DNA from: CAZKXX01 sp964556705
GTDB lineage: Bacteria; Acidobacteriota; Terriglobia; UBA7540
Assembly: GCA_964556705.1 (NCBI GenBank)
Contig: CAZKXX010000038.1
Span: 1-32,714 of the forward strand
DNA length: 32,714 nucleotides
Reading direction: 5' to 3'
The notes under the pieces are model-generated. The model had not been told where the DNA came from. It did not search any database and saw only the letters and a program-made list of their open reading frames with translations. Of the stretch, positions 7,021 through 13,704 are shown piece by piece. Every line of letters begins with the position of its first letter. Within the stretch, counting starts at the first letter, position 1. Made by a program: the position numbers and the translations under genes.

Positions 7021-8205
7021 ATGAGAGAGGTCGTCATTTTATCCGCCTGCCGAACCGCCATCGGAAAGTTCCAAGGTTCACTCACACCCTTTACTGCCGT
7101 GGATCTCGGCGCGCACGTCGTGCGCGAAGCCGTGCGCCGCGCCGGTCTCGAGCCCGCGCAGGTGAACGAGATCATTATGGGGAACGTCGTCTCGGCGGGA
7201 CTCGGCCAGAACCCGGCGCGCCAGGCCGGACTGAAAGGCGGCCTTCCTTCGACGGTCGCGGCGATGACCGTTAACAAGGTCTGCGGCTCGGGATTGAAGG
7301 CCGTGGCGCTCGCCGCGCAGGCCATCCAGACGGACAACGCGGAGATCGTCGTCGCCGGCGGCATGGAATCCATGACCAACGCGCCATACCTGCTGCCCCA
7401 GGCGCGCCAGGGACTGCGCCTCGGGCACGCGAAAGTTCTCGACAGTATGATTCAGGACGGCCTGTGGGACGCGTTCGAAGACTTCCACATGGGCCTGACG
7501 GCTGAGCTGGTGGCCGAGAAATACGGAATCTCGCGCGAGCGTCAGGACGCCTACGCGGTCGAAAGCCATCGGCGCGCCGTTGAGGCGGCGAAGAGTTGCC
7601 GCTTTCGGGACGAAATCACGCCCCTCAGCATCGCGCAGAAGAAAGGCGAGCCGATTCAGTTTTCGATAGACGAATCGCCGCGCGCCGACACTTCGCTCGA
7701 AGCGCTGGCCAAACTCAAGCCTGTGTTTAAGCCGGGCGGCACGGTGACGGCCGGGAATGCTCCGGGGACGAACGACGGCGCGGCGGCGCTGGTGGTGACC
7801 TCCGCCGAGCGCGCCCGCGAGCTTGGGAAAACGCCGATGGCGCGCGTCGTCGGCCAGGCGGTCAGCGGCGTCGAGCCGCGCTGGGTGATGATGGCGCCCG
7901 TGGACGCCGTGCGCGCGCTGCTCGCGAAGATCGGCTGGAAGCTCGAAGACGTGGACCTCGTCGAACTGAACGAAGCGTTCGCCGTGCAGGCGCTCGCCGT
8001 GATTCAGGAACTCGGCCTCGACCCCGCACGCACCAACGTCAATGGCGGCGCGGTGGCTCTCGGGCATCCCATCGGCGCCTCCGGCGCGCGGATCCTCGTG
8101 ACGCTGCTTTACGAAATGGCTCGCCGCCACGCGCGCCGAGGCATCGCGGCGCTCTGCCTGGGCGGTGGCAATGCCGTGGCCATGGCCGTTGAGCGAGGAG
8201 ATTGA
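7021..8205 (+). CDS. Acetyl-CoA acetyltransferase (thiolase)
   Basis: This 394-residue enzyme condenses two acetyl-CoA to acetoacetyl-CoA, or runs the reverse cleavage. The acyl-accepting Cys is at residue 88 (VNKVCGSGLKAV). The catalytic His is at 349 (GHPIGASGAR) and the proton-transfer Cys at 379 (LCLGGGNAVA). The Gly that usually follows GGG-x in this last motif (as in GGGQGIA) is Ala here, a small change next to the active site. Length and order fit biosynthetic and degradative thiolases equally. The next gene, a 3-hydroxyacyl-CoA dehydrogenase, supports a role in acetoacetyl-CoA/3-hydroxybutyryl-CoA chemistry. Confidence 0.94.
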   Translation: MREVVILSACRTAIGKFQGSLTPFTAVDLGAHVVREAVRRAGLEPAQVNEIIMGNVVSAGLGQNPARQAGLKGGLPSTVAAMTVNKVCGSGLKAVALAAQAIQTDNAEIVVAGGMESMTNAPYLLPQARQGLRLGHAKVLDSMIQDGLWDAFEDFHMGLTAELVAEKYGISRERQDAYAVESHRRAVEAAKSCRFRDEITPLSIAQKKGEPIQFSIDESPRADTSLEALAKLKPVFKPGGTVTAGNAPGTNDGAAALVVTSAERARELGKTPMARVVGQAVSGVEPRWVMMAPVDAVRALLAKIGWKLEDVDLVELNEAFAVQALAVIQELGLDPARTNVNGGAVALGHPIGASGARILVTLLYEMARRHARRGIAALCLGGGNAVAMAVERGD

Positions 8206-8232
8206 AACATTGACCCGTTGCCCCATTGAACC
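8201..8232. repeat. Degenerate short repeat of ATTGAAACATTGACC type
   Basis: The gap between thiolase and hydroxyacyl-CoA dehydrogenase holds attgaaacattgacccg and then ccattgaacc, a loose ATTGAA/C repeat that begins at the thiolase stop codon. A similar stretch (attgatccaatgaaac) occurs at 8283-8298, running into the next start codon. Confidence 0.5.
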
Positions 8233-8291
8233 GTAGGAGTGGAGCTTAACGAAGGAAGCAGCGGAAGGGGATTGGCGCGCGCATTGATCCA

Positions 8292-9173
8292 ATGAAACAG
8301 TCGAACAATGGAGAAATTGCATCGGTCGGCGTCGTGGGCGCGGGCACGATGGGCCACGGCATCGCCCAGGTCCTCGTGAAGGGCGGCTTCACCGTCGTCC
8401 TCCAGGACGTGGCTTGGAAGATTCTCGAGGGCGCGGCGGACCGCATCGCCAGAGGTTTGGCGCGCGACGTCGAGAAGGGACGACTCACCAGCGAAGACCG
8501 CGACAAGGCGCTTGACCGGCTGAAGACGACGACGGAGTATAAGGACCTGGCAGCGGTGGACTTTGTCATCGAGGCCGTGACGGAGAAGTTCGAGATTAAA
8601 GCCAACGTTTTTCACACGCTCGACCCGCTCGTCAGCCCGGAAGTCATCTTCGCCAGCAACACCTCGTCCATCTCCATCACGCGTCTCGCCGCGCAGACGA
8701 AACGGCCGCTGCGATTCGTCGGCCTGCACTTTTTCAATCCCGTGCCGGTCATGAAACTCGTGGAAGTCGTGCCGGGGCTTGAGACTGCACCGGACACGGT
8801 GCAGGCGGCGGAGAAACTGGCCGGCGCCGCCGGGAAAACTCCGGTGCGCGTGAACGATTTTCCGGGTTTTGTTTCCAACCGCGTCCTGATGCCGATGATC
8901 AACGAAGCGGCTTACTGCGTCATGGAAGGCGTGGCTGAACCCGAGGCTGTGGACAGTGTGATGAAGCTGGGCATGAACCATCCCATGGGCCCGCTGGAAC
9001 TGGCCGATATGATTGGCCTCGATATCTGCCTAGATATCCTGAAAGTTCTTTACGAAGGGTTCCACGATTCCAAGTATCGGCCTTGCCCGTTATTAGAGAA
9101 GATGGTCAATGCGGGTCGGCTGGGACGCAAAAGCGGCCGGGGGTTTTACAACTACGCGCACCGGCCTGCCTAA
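8292..9173 (+). CDS. 3-hydroxybutyryl-CoA dehydrogenase
   Basis: This 293-residue NAD(P)-dependent enzyme interconverts acetoacetyl-CoA and 3-hydroxybutyryl-CoA. The Rossmann fingerprint GAGTMG is at residues 16-21. The catalytic His lies in FVGLHFFNPVPVMKLVEVV, and the helical C-terminal dimerisation domain shows NDFPGFVSNRVLMPMINEA and MGPLELADMIGLD. The length is that of single-function Hbd/PaaH enzymes without a fused crotonase. It follows the thiolase by 86 bp, which fits a two-gene unit. No crotonase or acyl-CoA dehydrogenase is next to it. The start at 8292 gives an unusual polar N-terminus (MKQSNNGEIASVG), partly formed from repeat sequence. Confidence 0.93.
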   Translation: MKQSNNGEIASVGVVGAGTMGHGIAQVLVKGGFTVVLQDVAWKILEGAADRIARGLARDVEKGRLTSEDRDKALDRLKTTTEYKDLAAVDFVIEAVTEKFEIKANVFHTLDPLVSPEVIFASNTSSISITRLAAQTKRPLRFVGLHFFNPVPVMKLVEVVPGLETAPDTVQAAEKLAGAAGKTPVRVNDFPGFVSNRVLMPMINEAAYCVMEGVAEPEAVDSVMKLGMNHPMGPLELADMIGLDICLDILKVLYEGFHDSKYRPCPLLEKMVNAGRLGRKSGRGFYNYAHRPA

Positions 9174-9228
9174 TGGACGCCGGCGCACCGGGAGATCCGC
9201 GCTCCCGCGGCCCGCGCACGGAGAGGGG

Positions 9229-9258
9229 TTGTCACCGCACAAGGATAGAAGATAGGAT
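9229..9258 (+). promoter_or_regulatory. Promoter candidate for recA
   Basis: TTGTCA (9229-9234) and TAGGAT (9253-9258) are 18 bp apart, 37 bases before the recA ATG. I saw no recognisable LexA/SOS operator of the E. coli or B. subtilis kind near it. Confidence 0.5.
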
Positions 9259-9295
9259 AGGCAGCGGTTGAACGTCCCGCTGAGAGGAATCAGCC

Positions 9296-10351
9296 ATGCC
9301 CGATGAGCGAACGGAAAAAACCAGAGCCATTGACCTGGCGCTGACGCAGATCGAGAAACAGTTCGGGAAGGGCTCGATCATGCGCCTGGGCACGAAGGAG
9401 GCGCTTGTTCCGGTGGAAGTGATCCCGACGGGCTCCATTTCCTTTGATGCGGCGCTGGGTGTGGGCGGCGTGCCGCGGGGCCGCGTGATTGAAATCTTCG
9501 GGCCGGAGTCGAGCGGGAAAACGACGATCGCTCTGCACATCGTGGCCGAGGCGCAGAAGCGCGGCGGGATGGCCGCCTTTGTCGATGCCGAGCACGCCCT
9601 CGACGCGGCCTACGCGAAGAAGCTGGGCGTGGACGTGGACAACCTGCTGGTTTCCCAGCCCGATTTCGGCGAGCAGGCGCTGGAGATTACGGAAGCGCTG
9701 GTGCGCTCGAACGCCGTGGACGTGCTGGTGATCGACTCGGTGGCGGCGCTCGTCCCCAAGGCCGAACTCGACGGCGACATGGGCGACTCGCTCCCGGGGC
9801 TTCAGGCGCGCTTGATGTCGCAGGCGATGAGGAAGCTGACGGGGCTGATTTCGAAGTCGAAGACCTCGCTCATTTTCATCAATCAGATCCGCGAAAAGAT
9901 CGGCGTGATGTTCGGCAACCCGGAAACCACGACCGGCGGGCGGGCGCTGAAGTTTTACTCTTCGGTGCGGATTGATATCCGCCGCATCGCGGCCATCAAA
10001 GACGGCGACCGGGTGGTCGGGAACCGCACGAAAGTCAAAATCGTCAAAAACAAAATTGCCGCTCCCTTTCGGGAGGCGGAATTTGATATCCTGTACGGCG
10101 AGGGGATCTCGAAGGAAGGGGACCTGCTCGACCTGGCGGCCGAGCGGGGCATCCTGGAAAAGAGCGGCGCCTGGTTTTCGTTCCGGGGGGAGCGGATCGG
10201 CCAGGGACGCGAAAACGCGCGGCAGTTCCTTCGGGAAAACCCGGACGTTCGAAAGTCCATCGAAGTTGAGGTGCGGAAGGCGCTGAACCTGCCCCTTCCG
10301 GAGGAGAAGGCCGCCCCCGAAACCACCGCGGCGGCGCGCGGGAAAAAATAG
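9296..10351 (+). CDS. recA: Recombinase RecA
   Basis: This is a 351-residue protein of full length. The Walker A motif GPESSGKTT is at residues 69-77. The Walker B region (VDVLVIDSVAALVPKAEL), loop L1 (GDSLPGLQARLMSQAMRKLT) and the L2 region with NQIREKIGVMFGNPETTTGG are all intact. The C-terminal domain ends in an acidic and Ala-rich tail. RecA forms the nucleoprotein filament for homologous recombination and LexA self-cleavage. It stands alone, without the recX or cinA neighbours common elsewhere. Confidence 0.98.
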   Translation: MPDERTEKTRAIDLALTQIEKQFGKGSIMRLGTKEALVPVEVIPTGSISFDAALGVGGVPRGRVIEIFGPESSGKTTIALHIVAEAQKRGGMAAFVDAEHALDAAYAKKLGVDVDNLLVSQPDFGEQALEITEALVRSNAVDVLVIDSVAALVPKAELDGDMGDSLPGLQARLMSQAMRKLTGLISKSKTSLIFINQIREKIGVMFGNPETTTGGRALKFYSSVRIDIRRIAAIKDGDRVVGNRTKVKIVKNKIAAPFREAEFDILYGEGISKEGDLLDLAAERGILEKSGAWFSFRGERIGQGRENARQFLRENPDVRKSIEVEVRKALNLPLPEEKAAPETTAAARGKK

Positions 10352-10542
10352 GGGGCGAGCGGTCGTTCTTTGAAAGACGAGTTCGGGTGCGGATTGTCAG
10401 TCCGGCTCCGGGCTCCTCAGCGTTCCACTGAAAAGATTGGAAAGTTGCAAGGCTCTCTTCGACGCTCTCCCACCAACGCCGGCGCCAGGGCTGGGGAAGA
10501 CGCGAAGTTCAACTCGTGACCGCAGGAGGTCAGAGAAGAACC
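10352..10542. other. Gap between recA and the transpeptidase gene
   Basis: About 190 bases without a supported gene. No clear terminator is seen after recA. A strong AGGAGGT ribosome-binding site at 10524-10530 lies near its end. Confidence 0.5.
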
Positions 10543-11724
10543 TTGAATCCCAGAACCGCTTTCCTGGCTGCGGCAGCCGCAGGGCTGCTCGTCGCCCATC
10601 TCGCTCGGGGAGCCGATTCCTCCGCCCGACCGGAATCCGGCGAACCGGCGCGCACCTCCTCGAAAACCCAAGTCGGCGCACAGCCGCCGACGCGCGTCGC
10701 CCCCACGCAACAGAAGACCTCCAGGAAGAAAACGACGCGGCGCCGCACAGCGCGGCGCAGTCCGTGGCGCGTCAGCTCGTATGCCGATCCGACGGTGGGC
10801 GACGATCCCACGGGCGAGGACCCGCTGATTCGAACCGCGGCGGTTGAAGCGCTCGGCAATCTGAACGGCGCTGTGGTTGTTGTGGACCCGAACACCGGGC
10901 GGATCCTCTCCATCGTCAATCAGAAACTGGCGCTTTCCGGGGCCTTCACCCCCTGCTCCACGTTCAAGCCGGTCGTCGCCATCGCCGCGCTCAAGGAAGG
11001 TCTGGTCACACCCGAAAAGAAAGTCCCCGTCGGGCAGAAGATGCGCATGAGCATGTCCGAGGCGATGGCGAAATCGAACAACCCGTATTTTTCGCGCCTG
11101 GGACGCCAGCTCGGATTCGAGAAAGTTTCCGAATACGCGCGCGAGTTCGGGCTGGGCGAAAGGGCCGGGCTGGATATCCCGGGCGAATCGCCCGGCCGTT
11201 TCCCTGAAGCGCCTCCGGCCGAGGGCGGCGTGGGCATGCTTTGCAGCTTCGGCCGCGACATCGGCATGACGCCGCTCCAGCTCGCGGCCGTGACGGCCGC
11301 CATCGCCAACGGCGGGACGCTCTACTGGCTGCAATATCCGCGCAGCCCCGAAGCGCAGGCCGCGTTCCAGCCGAAAGTCCGGCGTTATCTCGACGGTCTC
11401 TCCGAGTATTTCGACCCCGTCCGTGACGGCCTGGCCGCGGCGGTGCTCTACGGGACGGGACGCCCGGCGTTTGACCCGCTTGAACAGGTTTACGGCAAGA
11501 CGGGGACGTGCAGCGAGGACGGCGCGCGCCTCGGCTGGTTCGCCTCTTACGCCAACGAGCGCGAGCCCAAGTACGTCGTGGTAGTGCTGCTGCGCGGCGG
11601 GCGTCCGATGTACGGCCCCTTCGCGGCGGAAGTGGCCGGGCGCGTCTATCGGGCGCTGCGGGAGCGTGAAGCGCTCGTCCAGTACACGCCCGCCGAACTC
11701 ACCGGCGCCGAACTCTATCGCTGA
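10543..11724 (+). CDS. Penicillin-binding transpeptidase-domain protein, compact and exported
   Basis: This is a 393-residue protein from the TTG at 10543, chosen because AGGAGGT lies 12 bases upstream and because it places an Ala/Leu-rich export signal (residues 5-24) at the N-terminus; a GTG at 10516 is the alternative. A low-complexity, Lys/Arg-rich linker (about 40-77) leads to a single transpeptidase domain. The active-site motif STFK is at 139-142, SNN at 178-180 and KTG at about 319-321. The domain would form peptidoglycan cross-links in the periplasm. No transglycosylase and no long class B pedestal domain is present, so this is a minimal PBP. A class D beta-lactamase-like fold is a less likely reading. 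Confidence 0.85.
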   Translation: MNPRTAFLAAAAAGLLVAHLARGADSSARPESGEPARTSSKTQVGAQPPTRVAPTQQKTSRKKTTRRRTARRSPWRVSSYADPTVGDDPTGEDPLIRTAAVEALGNLNGAVVVVDPNTGRILSIVNQKLALSGAFTPCSTFKPVVAIAALKEGLVTPEKKVPVGQKMRMSMSEAMAKSNNPYFSRLGRQLGFEKVSEYAREFGLGERAGLDIPGESPGRFPEAPPAEGGVGMLCSFGRDIGMTPLQLAAVTAAIANGGTLYWLQYPRSPEAQAAFQPKVRRYLDGLSEYFDPVRDGLAAAVLYGTGRPAFDPLEQVYGKTGTCSEDGARLGWFASYANEREPKYVVVVLLRGGRPMYGPFAAEVAGRVYRALREREALVQYTPAELTGAELYR

Positions 11725-11742
11725 ACATGCCGCAAAAGTTTA

Positions 11743-11775
11743 CGGCCCGCTCGAGGGAGCGCCCCGAGCGGGCCG
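11743..11775. terminator. Bidirectional intrinsic terminator between convergent genes
   Basis: An 11-bp perfect stem, CGGCCCGCTCG with CGAGCGGGCCG, encloses an 11-base loop. It is followed on the plus strand by TTTGCTTT and on the minus strand by TAAACTTTT. It sits between the stops of the plus-strand transpeptidase gene and the minus-strand APS reductase gene, so it can serve both. Confidence 0.85.
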
Positions 11776-11799
11776 TTTGCTTTCGACGATGTTCCGCAA

Positions 11800-12531
11800 T
11801 CAGCCGGAAATATTGCCGGAGTGCAGGCCGCACTCCTTCTTCGTCGCGTCTTCCCACCACCAGCGCCCCGCGCGCTCGTGCTCGCCGGGCAGAACGGGCC
11901 GCGTGCAGGGCTCGCAGCCAATGGAAACAAATCCCCGCTCGTGGAGCGGGTTGTAGGGCACGTCATTCTCCCGGATGTACGTCCACACCTGTTTCGACGT
12001 CCAGTTCGCCAGAGGGTTGAATTTTACGAGCTGGTTTCCGTTCGAGGAAAACGTGGGGTCCACCTGTACGACCGGAACCTGCGCGCGCGTGCCCGGGCTC
12101 TGGTCGCGCCGCTGGCCGGTAATCCAGGCGTTCAGCGCGGAGAGAGCGCGACGCAGCGGCTCCACTTTGCGGATGCCGCAACATTCCTGGTGCCCGTCAC
12201 GGTAGAAAGAAAACAGCCCTTTCTCGCGCACCAGATTTTCGACCGCCTCGGGCTTGGGAAAGAAAACCTCGATGGGAACGCCGTAACGCTCGCGGACCTT
12301 TTCTAGGAACTGGTAGGTCTCCGCGTGCAGCCGGCCCGTATCGAGCGTGAAGACCTTGAACTCCACGCCCAGCCTGGACGCCAGGTCCACCAGCACGACG
12401 TCTTCAGCGCCGCTGAAACTGATGGCCACGCGCGGCCCGTATTCCCGTAAGGCAAATTCGATGATTTCCCGAGGGTGCTTTTGCGCGTACGCCTCGGCGA
12501 GTTCGGTAATGCCTGCCGTTTGGATTTCCAT
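11800..12531 (-). CDS. cysH: Assimilatory adenylyl-sulfate (APS) reductase, CysH family
   Basis: This 243-residue enzyme reduces activated sulfate to sulfite for cysteine synthesis. The nucleotide-binding SFSGAEDVVLVDLA loop is at 38-51. Cys pairs at 117-118 (ECCGIRK) and 206/209 (GCEPC) are the four ligands of a 4Fe-4S cluster, which points to APS rather than PAPS as substrate. The redox Cys is at 234 (KECGLH). Its start is 49 bp after the TauE/SafE exporter gene, so both are read from the leader that holds the poly-Cys ORF. No cysI, cysD or cysN is in the window. Confidence 0.95.
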   Translation of the reverse strand: MEIQTAGITELAEAYAQKHPREIIEFALREYGPRVAISFSGAEDVVLVDLASRLGVEFKVFTLDTGRLHAETYQFLEKVRERYGVPIEVFFPKPEAVENLVREKGLFSFYRDGHQECCGIRKVEPLRRALSALNAWITGQRRDQSPGTRAQVPVVQVDPTFSSNGNQLVKFNPLANWTSKQVWTYIRENDVPYNPLHERGFVSIGCEPCTRPVLPGEHERAGRWWWEDATKKECGLHSGNISG

Positions 12532-12580
12532 GAATGTGGTTTTTCCTCGTTGGGTGAAATTCCCGCGCGCCCGGTCCGCC

Positions 12581-13345
12581 TCAGCGCAGAATGAGCCGTA
12601 CCGCGATGGACAGATAAAGCGCGCTGTAAATCCAGCCGTAACCTTTTTCGGAAAGCCTTCCCGCCAGGCGGCTTCCCAGAATCACGCCCGGGACGGAGCC
12701 GGCGAGCAATTGAAGCCAGAGCGTCCCGCTCACATGGCCCATCCAGAGATGCAGCGCCGCCGCCGAAGTGACGGTCAGAAGGCCGTAGAAGATGTCCGTG
12801 CCCACCAGCTCGGCCGTCGGAAGCGCAACCAGCAACAGAAGCAGCAACATCGTCACGCTGCCGCTGCCGATGGACGTGAGCGAAACGAGCACTCCCACAG
12901 CCAGGCCGATGGCGAGCATTCGCGCCGGGGAGTATTCACCGCCCTGCGCTTGCGCAGCGCTGTCCGCCTTGCGCGTGCGGAGCAGAGGAAGCGCCAGCGC
13001 CGTCGCGATCATCGTGAAGGCCAGCAAGTGATTCAGAAAACTGTCGAGCTGCCCGGCCGCGACCTGCGTCTTCAGCCAGCGCAACAGAAGAGCGCCGAAA
13101 ATCGTCCCAGGGATGCTGCCCGCAAGCAGAATTCCCGCCAGCCGGTAGTTCACACGGTCGAATTTGTGGTGCTCAACGACGCCGATGAGCTTGGTCACGG
13201 CCCCGACAGCGAGGCTGGTCCCGACGGCCGTGACGGTCGAGATGGGAGTCAAAACAACGAGCAAAGCGGTCATGACGGTGCCGACTCCGACGCCCGTCAG
13301 TCCGATGAGCAAGCCTGCGACAAGTCCAATCGTGATTTCCAGCAT
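12581..13345 (-). CDS. Sulfite exporter TauE/SafE-family membrane protein
   Basis: This is a 254-residue protein from the ATG at 13343-13345, where a membrane-inserting N-terminus begins (MLEITIGLVAGLLIGLTGVG). The 32 extra upstream codons open in frame are discarded because they are encoded by the terminator region. The protein has about eight hydrophobic segments in two similar halves, with the Gly-rich starts typical of the family (GLLIGLTGVGVGTV and GLAVGVLVSLTSIGSGSV). Family members move sulfite, sulfoacetate or other small anions across the inner membrane. Being first in an operon with APS reductase points to a sulfur oxyanion substrate, possibly export of excess sulfite or import of sulfate; direction cannot be told from sequence. 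Confidence 0.9.
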   Translation of the reverse strand: MLEITIGLVAGLLIGLTGVGVGTVMTALLVVLTPISTVTAVGTSLAVGAVTKLIGVVEHHKFDRVNYRLAGILLAGSIPGTIFGALLLRWLKTQVAAGQLDSFLNHLLAFTMIATALALPLLRTRKADSAAQAQGGEYSPARMLAIGLAVGVLVSLTSIGSGSVTMLLLLLLVALPTAELVGTDIFYGLLTVTSAAALHLWMGHVSGTLWLQLLAGSVPGVILGSRLAGRLSEKGYGWIYSALYLSIAVRLILR

Positions 13346-13406
13346 ATTTCCGGTCTCTCGTTTCTGGTTCGCCCCTCGAAACCCTGTTGCTTTTTCGCGG
13401 GCGACC

Positions 13407-13448
13407 AAAAACAAAAGCGCCCGCTGGCTTTCGTCCGCCAACGGGCGC
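13407..13448 (-). terminator. Strong intrinsic terminator ahead of the sulfur operon (attenuator)
   Basis: Read on the minus strand, GCGCCCGTTGGC (13448-13437) pairs fully with GCCAGCGGGCGC (13428-13417) around an 8-base loop: 12 bp with one G-T wobble. TTTTGTTTTT follows at 13416-13407. It lies 62 bases before the exporter start and 45 bases after the poly-Cys ORF, so it can stop transcription before the operon. Bases 13444-13432 can instead pair with the leader at 13528-13516. Confidence 0.88.
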
Positions 13449-13476
13449 CTTTTATAAGACCTTTGGAGCGGGGGGC

Positions 13477-13504
13477 TTACAACTCCTTACAACCTACAAC
13501 TCCT
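13477..13504. repeat. Degenerate tandem repeat GAGTTGTAG/GTTGTAAG/GAGTTGTAAG
   Basis: Read on the minus strand, three imperfect copies of a GTTGTAAG-like unit of 8-10 bases lie at the end of the poly-Cys ORF and supply its stop codon. Confidence 0.5.
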
Positions 13505-13595
13505 CGGGACGGACGCCGGCGGCGGACACGCGACAACAACAACACATCCGCTCGGCGTGCTTCGTCACGGGCGACTTGTGAAGATTCCCGTCCAT
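13494..13595 (-). CDS. Poly-cysteine leader peptide, putative cysteine sensor
   Basis: This is a 33-codon ORF from the ATG at 13595, or 17 codons from the in-frame ATG at 13547. The short form reads MCCCCRVSAAGVRPEEL, with four consecutive TGT codons at 13544-13533. It ends 148 bases before the exporter gene. A promoter-like TTGACA/TAGCTT pair places a transcript start only a few bases before the long-form ATG. Neither start has a clear Shine-Dalgarno, so near-leaderless translation is plausible. The bases just after the Cys codons (13528-13516) can pair with the 5' arm of the downstream terminator. Cys-codon leader ORFs controlling sulfur genes are known from mycobacteria; function here is inferred. 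The peptide itself probably has no role. Confidence 0.72.
   Translation of the reverse strand: MDGNLHKSPVTKHAERMCCCCRVSAAGVRPEEL
13516..13528 (-). promoter_or_regulatory. Predicted antiterminator strand
   Basis: Minus-strand TGTCCGCCGCCGG can pair with CCGTTGGCGGACG at 13444-13432. By eye 12 of 13 positions pair, including two G-T wobbles. That partner covers the inner 5' arm and part of the loop of the terminator, so the two structures exclude each other. It lies directly after the four Cys codons. Confidence 0.6.
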
Positions 13596-13608
13596 CTTCG
13601 AAGTACAA

Positions 13609-13638
13609 AAGCTACCACGCGTCAAACTGTCGTGTCAA
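13609..13638 (-). promoter_or_regulatory. Promoter candidate for the leader and the sulfur operon
   Basis: On the minus strand, a perfect TTGACA (13638-13633) and TAGCTT (13614-13609) are separated by 18 bp. The predicted start is near 13602, close to the long-form leader ATG at 13595. Confidence 0.55.
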
Positions 13639-13704
13639 CTATCTTTTTCGTGCCCCATGCCTGGTGCACCTCCAGAGGGTAGTGGGCGATGTTGCCCCCT
13701 CCGG

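Noticed and set aside
9174..9228. CGGGAG/CTCCCG hairpin as terminator after the hydroxyacyl-CoA dehydrogenase gene
   Set aside because: Short stem and no T-run on either side.
13346..13441. Longer start for the TauE/SafE gene at 13441
   Set aside because: Those 32 codons would be encoded by the terminator and its T-run; the membrane-type N-terminus starts at 13345.
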